Below, in pieces: positions 55,329 through 64,000 of a DNA stretch of 64,000 bases. This DNA is from DSWT01 sp035420085 (GTDB lineage: Bacteria > Chloroflexota > Anaerolineae > B4-G1 > SLSP01). The position numbers and the translations under genes are program-made. The notes beneath the pieces are model-generated. The model saw only the letters and a program-made list of their open reading frames with translations. It was not told the origin of the DNA and made no database searches. The stretch covers positions 141,118 through 205,117 of the forward strand of contig DAOLUH010000003.1 of NCBI GenBank assembly GCA_035420085.1, read 5' to 3'. Position 1 is the first letter of the stretch. Each line of letters opens with the position of its first letter.

Positions 55329-55842
55329 GCCACACCTCCCGGCACGCGGGATACGTGAGGCCGGCGATGCCCGCCCGCAGGTCGCCCAACGCCAGACGGG
55401 CTAACGCCAGGGATGCCTGCGCTTCCGCCAACGCCTGGCCATCGTTGTTGCCATAGAAGATCAGCAACTGTTCGGCGGCGTAGGCATAGGTGTCCGCAGT
55501 TTGCTGCATCGTCAGGGCCAGTAAGCTGTACTCCGCCGGCGCTTCGGGAAGTATCAAGGCGTTTAGTCGCCCGGCGGCCTGGCCCACTTGCTCGGCCAGG
55601 CGGAACGCTGCGCCGGTGGACTGCGGTTGTGGCCCGCGCGCAATGGCGTCCAGGCTGAGGCCAACCGCTTCCACTTCGTCCGCCCAGCGGGTGGCCGCTG
55701 TGAGGAAGCGCTGCTGCCGAAGCCGGTACAGCGACAGCACCACTGGCGCGCTAAAGCTGTCGCACGGCGCGGTCGCATACCCCACGCCGAGCGGTAACCC
55801 TATCAAGGCCAGGGTCAGGCCAATGATGAAATGTATACGCAT
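55321..55842 (-). CDS. Secreted helical protein of unknown function
   Basis: 173 aa. The first 26 residues (MRIHFIIGLTLALIGLPLG) are a signal peptide with a likely cut after YATA. The rest is helical with few features (TAATRWADEVEAVGLSLDA, LTMQQTADTYAYAAEQLL). AAGGAG lies 9 bp before ATG 55842, so the longer frame to 55956 is rejected. It overlaps the next gene by 8 bp and is probably co-translated with it. Confidence 0.6.
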   Translation of the reverse strand: MRIHFIIGLTLALIGLPLGVGYATAPCDSFSAPVVLSLYRLRQQRFLTAATRWADEVEAVGLSLDAIARGPQPQSTGAAFRLAEQVGQAAGRLNALILPEAPAEYSLLALTMQQTADTYAYAAEQLLIFYGNNDGQALAEAQASLALARLALGDLRAGIAGLTYPACREVWRE

Positions 55843-56052
55843 CTTGTTGATCTCCTTGAAATTGATGTTGTTGGCGTTACCTATATTGATTTTGCTCTGT
55901 GTCCCAGGTATAATGGGCTTTGTTAGTCCGCTGCGAAGATGCCTGCGTTGGCTCAACGCCCCGGTGCTCGGAGCCCCTCGTGATGACCTTCCGTGAGCGT
56001 CGCTTTGGCGGCGCTCTTATTGTTTCTCTGTGTAACACCATAACGTTGATCA

Positions 56053-56475
56053 TCATTTCTCCGGCGCAGCGTGCACAGTGTCAACGGCAATGCCGCGCGT
56101 CGCGCATTTCCCCTGGACGATGACCCGGCGCTCTACCAGGGCGCGCAACGCTTTCTCGACCGGAGGCGAGACCGGGATGAGCGGCACCGCGCCCACGCCG
56201 TCCAGGGCCAGCCACAACGTCCCCGCGCGGGGCGGCGCGCTGACGATGCCGCGCAACAACACCCGGTCATTCTCGGCGCACAGGTGGGCCACGTCCCGCG
56301 CATCCACTTCAGGCAGTGACCCTTGCAGTGGCGCAATCGTGATCAGCCGCACGTCGCCGATGCGCTGGCCGTGTACGCGCAACTTGTATTTCCCTTCGGG
56401 CAGCCGCACCTTGCGCGGGTCTGCTCCGGCGAGCGCAACCAGGTGGCGCACCACAGTGTTGAGTTCGTAGGACAT
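56053..56475 (-). CDS. Unknown 140-aa protein
   Basis: No family recognised. Predominantly beta with alternating hydrophobic strands (KLRVHGQRIGDVRLITIAPL, DRVLLRGIVSAPP, VIVQGKCATRG), a composition that may fit an OB or SH3-like fold. GGAGG is present before ATG 56475. Two long palindromes lie upstream (56524 and 56726), which may control it. Confidence 0.5.
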   Translation of the reverse strand: MSYELNTVVRHLVALAGADPRKVRLPEGKYKLRVHGQRIGDVRLITIAPLQGSLPEVDARDVAHLCAENDRVLLRGIVSAPPRAGTLWLALDGVGAVPLIPVSPPVEKALRALVERRVIVQGKCATRGIAVDTVHAAPEK

Positions 56476-56523
56476 TGATTTACCTCCGGGAATAGCAGGG
56501 ATGTACGGCGTGAAAAGCCGTGC

Positions 56524-56779
56524 CGGTATGAAGGAAAAACGACCAGTTTTGCTCTTCCTTCATACCGTAACACTGTAACCAGCGATTTTGCGGCGGCGAT
56601 GGCTCCCGGAGCACCCCAAAGTGCTGTACCGGGGCTAAAACAGGGCAGATACGGGGCAAAAACCCCCTCAAAACCCCGTCCGACGCCGCCAAAACCAGGG
56701 TTGAGCAGCGATTTTGACCTTTGCCGGTATGAAGGAAAAAGTGCTCTTTTTGTCTTACCATGTCTTTTTCCTTCATACC
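56524..56779. promoter_or_regulatory. Pair of palindromes with GGTATGAAGGAA arms
   Basis: CGGTATGAAGGAA (56524-56536) pairs with TTCCTTCATACCG (56555-56567), and GGTATGAAGGAAAAA (56726-56740) pairs with its complement at 56765-56779. So the same half-site appears four times in two inverted pairs about 200 bp apart. The 355-bp gap 56476-56830 holds no gene. Possible operators, hairpins, or ends of a small noncoding unit. Confidence 0.7.
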
Positions 56780-56830
56780 TGTAATGGCGTTGTCGTTGGG
56801 AGCATCGGTACATCGCGTCCTCCTGCCTGT

Positions 56831-57409
56831 CTACCGTTGGGTCAAGAACGCCCATTGGGCTTGCGCCTGCGCTTGCACTGTGGGTAAAGGCAGCAGCGGC
56901 GTCGGCTGTTGGTGAATGACCACTGTCGTCATCCCCCAACCGCGCACCACAGCAGCGACCAACGGTAGCGCCTCGGCGTGGAATGTGCTGATCCGGCCCC
57001 GGCGGTCATAGAGGGGCGCATAAGGATAGCCCCTGAACTCTGCGTTGCCGCCGGGTCGTAGATCGAACACGGCCATACGCCCCCGGCTCCGACGACTTTT
57101 GAGAAGCCGGGATGCAGTGGAGAATTCGGTGCTGGCCGCTGCGTCTGGCGGACCGATTAGACTCCGCAGCAAGTCCAGGATGTTCCATACCCCCTCAGGC
57201 ATCAGGCACGTCAACACTATTTGCGCCACCGGACCGAACGTCACGCTGAGCAAAGCTTCAGGGTTCTGGTTTCCGGCAGTCAATGCTTCGAGGGCGGGTA
57301 GCACAGACTGGTAGGCCAATTCGAAGTAAGCGTCATTGATGCGCCATTCCAGGGGCAAGTGCGCCGTCAGTTCATCGGTCGTCAATTCGTGCGCATCACT
57401 CGTGTACAT
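56831..57409 (-). CDS. Unknown 192-aa protein
   Basis: No family recognised. Soluble, mixed alpha-beta; contains SRRSRGRMAVFDLRPGG and TTVVIHQQPTPLLPLP. The ribosome site before ATG 57409 is weak, but the gene lies 15 bp after the upstream stop and may be translationally coupled. Codon use resembles its neighbours. Confidence 0.45.
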   Translation of the reverse strand: MYTSDAHELTTDELTAHLPLEWRINDAYFELAYQSVLPALEALTAGNQNPEALLSVTFGPVAQIVLTCLMPEGVWNILDLLRSLIGPPDAAASTEFSTASRLLKSRRSRGRMAVFDLRPGGNAEFRGYPYAPLYDRRGRISTFHAEALPLVAAVVRGWGMTTVVIHQQPTPLLPLPTVQAQAQAQWAFLTQR

Positions 57410-57424
57410 TGGCGGATCGTCTCA

Positions 57425-58045
57425 TTACCACCCCGGCCCCGTTGGACCAGGATCGCTGAAGGTGGGCATGGGTTGCGGTGTGAGACACATCCCCGGCCAC
57501 ACCACGGCCAGATACGGTTGTCCGCCCCGCCAGGCGACGGCTATCCCTACATTGACGGCGTTGGCGAGACCTGGATAGGGAATGGTGGCCAGTGCATCGA
57601 GCGTGGCATCGGTCACTTGGTAGCAGTTGCCATTCTGTAGACACGGGTTACAGCCCGGCCAATAGTACGACCAGTTCCCGGCGGCTGGCCCTACGACGTA
57701 GCGCATCCCGTACCAGTGCGGCCAGGTCTGGGTAGAGCGCAGCTTGGGCGCTTCCCCGGCCAGGTAGTAGGCGCGTTCTTCCAGGTCGGCGTCAGGCGCC
57801 GCGTGGAGACCGTGCTGTGTGCGTAGCCATTCATCGAAGGCTGCGCGGGTAGCAGACTCGTCACTTTCCGTGCCGACTGCGATGGGCATTGCTACTGGCG
57901 TAGGGGCTGGTGTTGCCAGCCACATACGGACTTCGCTACTGGCGTAGTGAAAGAGCGGCACTAGGCAACACTGATAGAGCGCCAGCAAGCCGAATGTCGA
58001 TAGCCACGCGAGTGGTGGGGATAGAGGGTTACGCGGTCGCTTCAT
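57425..58045 (-). CDS. Membrane-anchored or secreted protein of unknown function
   Basis: 206 aa. One N-terminal membrane helix (about 11-33) is followed by an outside domain with Cys pairs (PGCNPCLQNGNCY), WPHWYGMRYVVG and VAVNVGIAVAW-type segments. This resembles small element-encoded proteins next to conjugation genes, but no family is recognised. ATG 58045 is preferred over the in-frame TTG at 58051; it overlaps the upstream small gene in another frame. Confidence 0.5.
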   Translation of the reverse strand: MKRPRNPLSPPLAWLSTFGLLALYQCCLVPLFHYASSEVRMWLATPAPTPVAMPIAVGTESDESATRAAFDEWLRTQHGLHAAPDADLEERAYYLAGEAPKLRSTQTWPHWYGMRYVVGPAAGNWSYYWPGCNPCLQNGNCYQVTDATLDALATIPYPGLANAVNVGIAVAWRGGQPYLAVVWPGMCLTPQPMPTFSDPGPTGPGW

Positions 58046-58220
58046 CAACAATCTCAGCTTTTATCTCTGGGGACTGACTTTCCAATGTCTGCGGTGTCGT
58101 CGGTAACGGTTGACAAGATTGTTGTGAATCGGTACCCAAAGAAGCATAGTGGCGGCGAAGTAAAAATGCGTATACATTTCGAAGAGCAGTTCTTGCTTCC
58201 GGCGTCATTTCCTCAGTCAT
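58029..58220 (-). CDS. Small unknown protein, 63 aa
   Basis: GGAGG lies 7 bp before ATG 58220. The N-terminal half (MTPEARTALRNVYAFLLRRHY) is helical and basic; the rest is Pro/Ser/Gln-rich. First gene of the minus-strand element block. No family recognised. Confidence 0.45.
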   Translation of the reverse strand: MTEEMTPEARTALRNVYAFLLRRHYASLGTDSQQSCQPLPTTPQTLESQSPEIKAEIVDEATA

Positions 58221-58313
58221 ATGCATTCCTCCGTATTTAGAATTTCAGTGGTTTCTCTGAGAACAGGAAACCGTCTTTATCCTAAACGCATTGACCCAAA
58301 ATGACGCCTTGTC

Positions 58314-58358
58314 GAGTTAGGAATTTTCCCTCACTCAAACAGGAATTTTTCCTAACTC
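58314..58358. promoter_or_regulatory. Inverted repeat GAGTTAGGA upstream of the element genes
   Basis: GAGTTAGGA (58314-58322) pairs with TCCTAACTC (58350-58358); GGAATTTT is also repeated directly inside. About 95 bp upstream of the small gene, on its promoter side, so an operator is possible. The gap 58221-58606 contains this and the terminator below, but no gene. Confidence 0.45.
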
Positions 58359-58388
58359 ACACGACCTTCTTTATTAGCGAAATCAAGC

Positions 58389-58421
58389 AGAAAGCCCGGT
58401 GCTAGTGACACCGGGCTTTCT
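58389..58421. terminator. Strong bidirectional hairpin terminator
   Basis: AGAAAGCCCGGTG (58389-58401) and its complement (58409-58421) form a perfect 13-bp stem with a 7-nt loop; the arms start with A and end with T. It separates the element genes from the comM fragment. Confidence 0.65.
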
Positions 58422-58606
58422 ACCTGATCTTTAAAACACAAGAATTTTGCGATTCGCTGTGACGAAGAAGTGATTTACAGAGATATTGCATTATGGGCAG
58501 AAGTGAGTAAACTGAGTTAGTGAAGTCGGAGATTATCTCATATCATTGAATATCTTATTTCAGGGATTTGGATTCTGATGCAACGTGATGATCGTACTGA
58601 GGGTGA

Positions 58607-59317
58607 TTTTGTGCTCACACGTACAGCAATGCCGGTCTTGTTGGCGGCGGCAACTGGCCCCGCCCCGGCGAGATCAGCCTGGCGCATCGCGGCGTGCTAT
58701 TTCTCGACGAACTGCCGGAGTTCAATAGCCGCGTGCTGGAAGTGATGCGCCAACCGATGGAAGACAAAACCGTCACCATCAGCCGGGCGCATGGCAGTCT
58801 CACGTTTCCGGCGAATTTTATGCTTGTCGCAGCTCTCAATCCATGCCCATGCGGCTACTACGGCGATTCCGAACGGCAGTGTACCTGCGCCGCCGGCATG
58901 ATCCAGCGTTACCGCAAACGCATCTCCGGCCCATTACTGGATCGCATTGACATCCACATGGAAGTCCCGCGTGTGGCCTACGACAAGCTGGCGAAGGCTA
59001 CACGCGGCGAACCCTCGGAGGCGATCCGCGCGCGGATCGGCGCGGCGCGGGAGCGTCAGCAGCGGCGCCTCGCCGGAACTAGCCTGGTCTGCAACGCGGA
59101 TATGGGTCCGGCGCAGATCCGCGAGTTCTGCGGCCTGCGCGAGGATGCCCAGGCCCTGATGCGCGCCGCGATGCGCCAGATGCACCTCAGCGCGCGGGCG
59201 TATCACCGGATCCTGAAGGTCTCGCGCACGATTGCGGATTTGGAGGGGACAGAGGGGATCCAGACGCACCATCTGGCGGAGGCGTTGCAGTATCGGGCGC
59301 GGGTGCTGGATATGTGA
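58607..59317 (+). pseudogene. comM: comM/yifB Mg-chelatase-like ATPase, 5'-truncated
   Basis: The frame from about 58616 reads HTYSNAGLVGGG, PRPGEISLAHRGVLFLDELPEFN, then LVAALNPCPCGYYGD (Walker B, sensor and Cys-rich loop) to a normal C-terminus (RILKVSRTIADLEGTE). This is the C-terminal 45 percent of a YifB/ComM helicase that works in recombination and natural transformation. The N-terminal Lon-like and Walker A part is missing: an in-frame stop lies at 58604 and upstream DNA is unrelated. Probably cut by integration of the DNA to its left. An internal GTG start at 58694 would give a fragment lacking Walker A. Confidence 0.85.
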
Positions 59318-59328
59318 AGGAAACCCTA

Positions 59329-60593
59329 ATGGCAACAAATTTACCAACACAAGCTCCAACCGGGCTAGAGCAACCCCACACCATTCTGCTCATTGACGAC
59401 CAGCCGACCAATTTGAGTATGCTGGCCGGTCATCTGACCGCGCATGGCTTCACGGTGTTGGTCGCAGAAAACGGCGAAAGCGGCCTGGAACGCGCCGTCT
59501 ACACGCAACCTTCGCTGATCATCCTGGATGTGATGCTGCCGGGGATAGACGGCATCGAGACTTGCCGCCGCTTGAAAGCGGACGAACGCACCCGCGCCAT
59601 CCCGGTGTTGTTTATGACGGCGGCGCTGGATATGCAAGACAAGCTGCGCGGCTGCGCGGCTGGCGGTGTGGATTATTTGAGCAAGCCGGTGCAGCAGGCG
59701 AAGTTGCTGGCGCGCGTCACCGTCCATCTCAAATACAGGAACAAACCCGCCGCCTGGAACAGGAAATTAGCGAGCGTCAACAAACTGAAACAGAACTGGC
59801 ACGCTATCAGGCCCACCTGGAAGAGCTGGTTGCCGAGCGCACCGCTGCGTTGACGGCTGCCAACCAACAGCTCACGGCGGAAATCACCGAGCGCAAACGC
59901 GCCGAACAGGAACTCGCCCAATCGCGGGAGCAATTGCGCAGCCTGACCGAATATCTGCAAACGGCGCGCGAACAAGAGCGCGCGACGATTGCCCGCGAGA
60001 TTCACGACGAGTTCGGCCAGGCTCTGACCGCGCTCAAAATGGACATCGCCTGGCTGAAGCGTCATCTGGACGCGCCGGCGCAGTGGCCGGACAAGATCGA
60101 GACGATATTGGGGCTGGTGGACGATACGATCCGCACGGTGCGGCGCATCGCCACCCAACTGCGCCCCGGACTGCTGGATGATCTGGGCCTGGCGGCGGCG
60201 ATTGAATGGCAGACGCAGGACTTTGCCCGGCGCACCGGCCTCGCGCACACGCTGAACTTGGGCGATCACGACCTTGACCTCGACCCCGACCTGGCGACCG
60301 CGCTCTTTCGCATCGTGCAGGAATCCCTCACCAATGTCGCCCGGCACGCCGAGGCCACGTATGTCGAGGTTGTGTTGGACGATCAACCCGCGCTGTTAAC
60401 GCTGCTTGTGCACGACGACGGCAAAGGCATCGCGCCGGAGGACATGTCGGACGCGCACTCGTTGGGATTAATGGGAATGCGCGAGCGCGCCCGCGTGTGG
60501 GGCGGCGAGGTGACAATTACCGGCGCGCCGGAGCGGGGGACGACGGTGACAGTGCGCATCCCCCAACCGGCGGCTCGTGTGTATGTGTATTAG
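59329..60593 (+). pseudogene. Receiver-histidine kinase (NarX-like), split by a frameshift
   Basis: From ATG 59329 the first part is a receiver domain (ILLIDDQPTN, LIILDVMLPGIDG with the phospho-Asp, SKPVQQAKLLARV). At about 59737 the frame breaks; the next frame continues QTRRLEQEISERQQTE as coiled coil, then the H-box REIHDEFGQALTALKMD and the ATPase domain (VQESLTNVARHAEA, DDGKGI, GLMGMRERA). One extra base after TAC at 59736 would restore a single protein of about 420 aa. It is either a real mutation or a sequencing error. It probably phosphorylates the LuxR-type regulator downstream. Confidence 0.8.
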
Positions 60594-60601
60594 CTTTTTG
60601 T

Positions 60602-60667
60602 CAACGGATTGAACGGATTTCAACGGATTTTTTCTTTTCAATCCGTTTCATCCGTTGAATCCATTGA
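60602..60667. repeat. Iterated inverted repeat CAACGGATT, possible terminator
   Basis: CAACGGATT, GAACGGATT and TCAACGGATT (60602-60630) face AATCCGTTTCATCCGTTGAA (60641-60660) and ATCCATTGAC. The T-run between is in the loop, so it is not a classical terminator. Same style as the micro-repeats at 12985 and 53861. Confidence 0.6.
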
Positions 60668-60692
60668 CATTTGTGGAGGGGGCATCCGGGGT

Positions 60693-61325
60693 ATGATTCG
60701 TGTCCTGGTCGTAGATGACCACGCGGTGGTACGGCGGGGTGTGGTGCAAATCGTCACCGAGGCGGAGGGGGTGCAGTGCGTGGGCGAAGCCGGCAGCAGC
60801 CGCGAGGCGCTCCAGTTGGCGCGCGCGTGCGAGTACGACGTGGTGGTGCTCGACATCCACTTGCCCGACGGCAGCGGCCTGGACGTGCTCAAACAACTGC
60901 GCGCCTTCAAGCCGCAAACGCCGGTGGTGATGCTCAGCATGTACCCGGAAGAACAATACGCGCTGCGGGCGTTGCGGGCGGGCGCGATGGGCTATTTGAC
61001 CAAAGACAGCGCGCCGATTGAGCTGGTGACGGCGCTGCGCCAGGCCGCGCGCGGCGAACATTATGTGACCCCGGCGTTGGCCGAGACGTTGACGGCGCAT
61101 TTAGACGACGTCGCAGCCGCCGCGCCGCTGGAAACACTCTCCGACCGCGAGGAGCAAGTGCTGCGCCTGCTGGCGGCGGGCCACACCGTCTCGCATATCG
61201 CGGAAGAACTGACGCTCAGCGTCAAGACCGTCAGCACCTACCGCGCGCGGCTGCTGAAAAAGTTAGGGCTGACCTCCACGGCGGAGCTAATCCGCTACGC
61301 GGTAGAGCACGACCTGATAGATTAG
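60693..61325 (+). CDS. NarL/FixJ family response regulator
   Basis: 210 aa. Receiver with IRVLVVDDHAVVRRG, DVVVLDIHLPDGSG (phospho-Asp) and YLTKDSAPIE; LuxR HTH LSDREEQVLRLLAAGHTVSHIAEEL near the C-terminus. ATG 60693 is the start of the fold; GGAGG is 13 bp before, somewhat far. It follows the NarX-like kinase by 100 bp and is its likely partner. Confidence 0.92.
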   Translation: MIRVLVVDDHAVVRRGVVQIVTEAEGVQCVGEAGSSREALQLARACEYDVVVLDIHLPDGSGLDVLKQLRAFKPQTPVVMLSMYPEEQYALRALRAGAMGYLTKDSAPIELVTALRQAARGEHYVTPALAETLTAHLDDVAAAAPLETLSDREEQVLRLLAAGHTVSHIAEELTLSVKTVSTYRARLLKKLGLTSTAELIRYAVEHDLID

Positions 61326-61341
61326 GTATTCCCCAGATTGT

Positions 61342-61391
61342 AAAAAGGGATTTCGTGACGGGTGTGCGCCGTCACAAAATCCCTTTTTTGT
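61342..61391 (+). terminator. Rho-independent terminator after the response regulator
   Basis: AAAAAGGGATTTCGTGACGG and its complement CCGTCACAAAATCCCTTTTT pair around a short loop with one mismatch and end in a T-run. Confidence 0.9.
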
Positions 61392-61500
61392 TGTGACATG
61401 TAGGACAATTCCTACACGCGCATCAGGTTTTGTCTGACAGACAAGCGCGCGTTTTTCTGCTAAACTGAACATGGCGTAATTTAGTCCGTGGAGCGTTTGT

Positions 61501-61905
61501 ATGATGCCGATCTTACGTGTGTTTATTGCCGATGATTCTGCGTTGGTGCGCGAGCGGGTGCAGGCGCGCCTGACCGAAATGGACAGCGTCCGCCTGGTTG
61601 GGCAAAGCGGGAACGCGCCAGAGGCCATTGCTGCGATCCGGCGCTTGCGTCCCGATGTGACGATTCTCGATATCCGGATGCCGGGCGGCAATGGCTTGCA
61701 GGTCCTTGAAGCCGTCAAACGTGAGCAGATACCGTCACTCACTATCGTGCTGACGGCGTTCGCCTATCCGCAGCATCGCGCCAAATACCTGGCGGCCGGC
61801 GCGGATTATTTCTTCGATAAGAGTGTCGAGTTCGATCAGGTTTTTCAAGTGCTGCGCGCGCTTCAGGCCGGCCAGACCGCTCCGACCGGCGGAAACGAGG
61901 GATAA
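61501..61905 (+). CDS. Single-domain response regulator
   Basis: 134 aa, one receiver domain (RVFIADDSALVRERV, VTILDIRMPGGNGL with phospho-Asp, IVLTAFAYPQHR, YFFDKSVEFDQ) and no output domain. It may relay phosphate to the adjacent sensor protein. GTGGAGC lies before the double ATG at 61501. Confidence 0.9.
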   Translation: MMPILRVFIADDSALVRERVQARLTEMDSVRLVGQSGNAPEAIAAIRRLRPDVTILDIRMPGGNGLQVLEAVKREQIPSLTIVLTAFAYPQHRAKYLAAGADYFFDKSVEFDQVFQVLRALQAGQTAPTGGNEG

Positions 61906-61952
61906 TGTGGTATTGATGTCGTGCGCGTTGTTACCAGGGGATGTATAACAGT

Positions 61953-63914
61953 ATGGAAGAAAAAGAACGGTTGCGCGGAACACTGCGGAGGCTTTTGCCG
62001 GCAACGGCAGTCGGCGCGGTGTTTTTTTACTGATCGGCTGGGTAGCGCATTTGCCAGACGTGATCGCAATGGCAGCCCTGGTGCTGGTGAGCGACCTGGA
62101 AATGTGGGGGTTGCTACGGCGTGGATATCTGACGCTTCCACGGGTCTGGTTGCCCACGTTGCTCCTACTTATGATCACCCATAGTGTGGCGCGGACGGAC
62201 GGTCTGCACGCGCGCGGCGTTTTTCTGTATCCGGTCATCATTGCCATTGCCGGGCTGCTCTTGGGTCAACAGGGCGTCGCGCTCTTCGGCGCTTTGTCTA
62301 TTATGGCCGTGACTGGCGTGGGCTGGGCCGAAGTGACCGGGCGACTGGTCACAAGGTACAGCGCCGATATAACGTGGACAACCATAGCCGTGCTGGATGC
62401 GCTGCTGGTGGGAGTGACCGTCATCTTTTATCTGACCATTCACAACCTGATGCTCAGCCTCATGCAGATGCGGCGCAGCGAACAAGCCTTGCACGCGACG
62501 CAGGCCGAACTGCGCCAGGAACGCGATACGGCGCAGATGTACCTGGATGTCGCCGGGGTTATTATGCTCGCGCTGGACGCCGACGAGCGGGTGCAGCTCA
62601 TCAACCAAAAGGGCCTGGCGACCCTGGCGTGTGAGTTGGAAGACATTATTGGACAGAATTGGTTTGATACTTTTGTGCCCACGCATGACCGGGAAAGAGC
62701 GCGAGCGACTTTTAAGCAACTGCTCAACGGTCCATTGACGCCGAACCTCGAATCGTTCGAAAATACGATTGTGACCCGCAGTGGCGCGGAGCGGTTGATT
62801 GCCTGGCATAATGTGGTGTTGCGGGATGCCGCCGACCGCGCGACCGGCACATTTAGCTCCGGCGAAGACGTCACGGCGCGGGAGCAAGCGCAACAACAAG
62901 TCCGTGAAAGCAACGCCCGCTACCGGGCCTTGTTCGAGCAAGCAGGCCAACGACGCGATCTGGGTGGCCGATCAAGATGATAGAATTCTCGACGCGAACC
63001 CACGCGGCTGCCAGCTTTTAGGTTATACCCGCGATGAGTTGCTTACGATGCGCATTACCGATTTGCAGGCCCCCGAAGTGCGCGGGCAGACCGGCAGCGT
63101 GATCCGCACAGAACTGGCGCGCTCGCAAGGCACGCCTTTTGAAGCGCTAGACTTACACCGCGACGGCACACGTATCCCGGTGGAAGTCACCACCTCGCCG
63201 CTCACTGGCGGACTGGTGCCGGCGATTGTCCGCGACATCTCCGAACGCAAGCGGGCGGAGGAGGCGCTGCGCGAGAGCGAGACGCGCCTCCGGGCGTTGG
63301 CCGAATCCGCGCAGGATGGCATTGTTATGATGGACCCGGCCGGCCATATTTCGTTCTGGAACCCTGCCGCGGCCGCGCTCTGCGGTTATACGGCGGAAGA
63401 GGCGCTCGGCCAACATTTGCACACGTTGCTCGCCCCAGAGCCCTACTATGCGGCCTACGCGGCGGCTTTTCCACGCTTCCAGGAGACCGGGTGCGGCGCG
63501 GCCGTGGGGCAAACGCTCGAATTGGCGGCCCGCTGCAAAGATGGCCGCATCCTCCCGGTGGAATTATCCCTGTCCGCGATGGCCCTATCCGATGGCTGGC
63601 ACGCCGTTGGCATTATGCGCAAGATCACCGCGCGCAAACAAGCGGAAGAGGCCGTGCGCGAGAGCGAGGAAAAATTCCGCGCTCTGGCGGAAAATTCGCT
63701 CGATGTCATTATGCGCTTTGACCGCGCCCACCGGCACCTGTACGTGAATGCCGCCGCCGCCGCCACCACTGGTATTCCGGCGGCGGATTTCATCGGCAAG
63801 ACGCACGAGGAACTGGGATTCCCCGCGCATCTGGTAGAGCTGTGGGCGGCGGCCATTGACACAGTGTTTACTTCCGGCGCGTCGCACCGCATCGAGTTCC
63901 AGTTGTCCAACTAG
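61953..63914 (+). pseudogene. PAS sensor protein with frameshifts, cut by an insertion
   Basis: The likely start (MEEKERLRGTLRRLLPATAV) breaks in a T-run at 62022-62028; one more T would join it to LLIGWVAHLPDVIAM and five or six membrane helices (to about 62445). PAS 1 (LDVAGVIMLALDADERVQL) follows; near 62935-62945 a small duplication in GAGCAAGCAGGCC shifts the frame again, after which PAS 2 (NDAIWVADQDDRILDANP), PAS 3 (DGIVMMDPAGHISFWNP) and PAS 4 (SLDVIMRFDRAHRHLYVN) are read. It stops at 63914 inside PAS 4, with no kinase domain, where an IS630-like sequence begins. Originally a membrane PAS histidine kinase. Confidence 0.8.
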
Positions 63915-63921
63915 TGTTCTT

Positions 63922-64000
63922 TCAAGAATTGAATGACGGGTACAATTGCTTGAGCTTGATGCGCGCATCCTGAGTGGTGAACTGCCAATTCACCGTAGAA
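63922..64000 (-). mobile_element. IS630-family transposase, C-terminal end at window edge
   Basis: Minus-strand frame reads NWQFTTQDARIKLKQLYPSF and stops at 63922. This ending is that of many IS630 transposases (FTT-x-D-A-R-I-K-L-K-x-L-Y-P). The element starts just after CTAG at 63911-63914, within the PAS gene; IS630 elements duplicate a TA. The rest lies outside the window. Confidence 0.75.

Overview
The window is about 64 kb of GC-rich bacterial DNA dominated by one very large type III CRISPR-Cas island. Protein families (a III-D effector with Csx10- and Csx19-like subunits, a Cas1-linked reverse transcriptase, WYL, RemA-like and tubulin-like proteins) and dense intergenic micro-repeats fit a filamentous Chloroflexota, perhaps an Anaerolineae or Roseiflexus relative. 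That assignment is inferred from gene content only; no rRNA or other marker gene is present.

Layout. 1-564 is the end of a pRiA4b ORF-3-like gene closed by a strong terminator. 706-9327 is CRISPR array 1 (117 repeats by hand count), with its leader on the right, so crRNAs are made from the minus strand. A WYL regulator (9735-11891, +) diverges from the array 1 promoter. A long minus-strand series follows: Cas2, RNase HI, a RemA-like DNA-binding protein, Cas1, reverse transcriptase, a DUF697 GTPase, an unknown 657-aa protein, a tubulin-like GTPase and a membrane-anchored VWA protein (11896-23388). Upstream lies a second unit (23547-25944): a Phd/VapB-VapC-type toxin-antitoxin pair, a membrane CARF protein and a CARF-LuxR HTH protein. 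An IS110-family element (26009-28061) sits inside the last repeat of array 2 (124 repeats including the split one, to 37216), whose leader (37218-37433) is nearly the same as leader 1. The effector operon (37443-49317, minus) is read towards array 2: CARF-HEPN RNase, Cas10, a Cas7-Csx10 fusion, a double Cas7, Csx19, a cold-shock-RAMP protein, Cas6 and a Csx15-like protein.

49561-58226 is a plasmid- or ICE-like replication segment (primase, iteron-like repeats, RepA-type ATPase, replication-relaxation-like protein and small secreted or unknown proteins). From 58607 onward there is chromosomal-looking DNA: a 5'-truncated comM, then two-component genes with several frameshifts and an IS630-type insertion at the right edge.

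How it works together (inference from family knowledge): Cas1, Cas2 and the RT, possibly with RNase HI and the RemA-like protein, add spacers, perhaps copied from RNA; Cas6 cuts both arrays' transcripts; the III-D complex binds target RNA and Cas10 (GGDD intact, no HD domain) makes cyclic oligoadenylate; three CARF proteins (HEPN RNase, membrane protein, transcription factor) respond, with Csx15 a possible off-switch. In support, at least 15 spacers carry a Shine-Dalgarno sequence plus start codon, almost always in the same orientation. A 12-bp motif present in both leaders recurs upstream of the VWA/tubulin/RT-Cas1 gene series.
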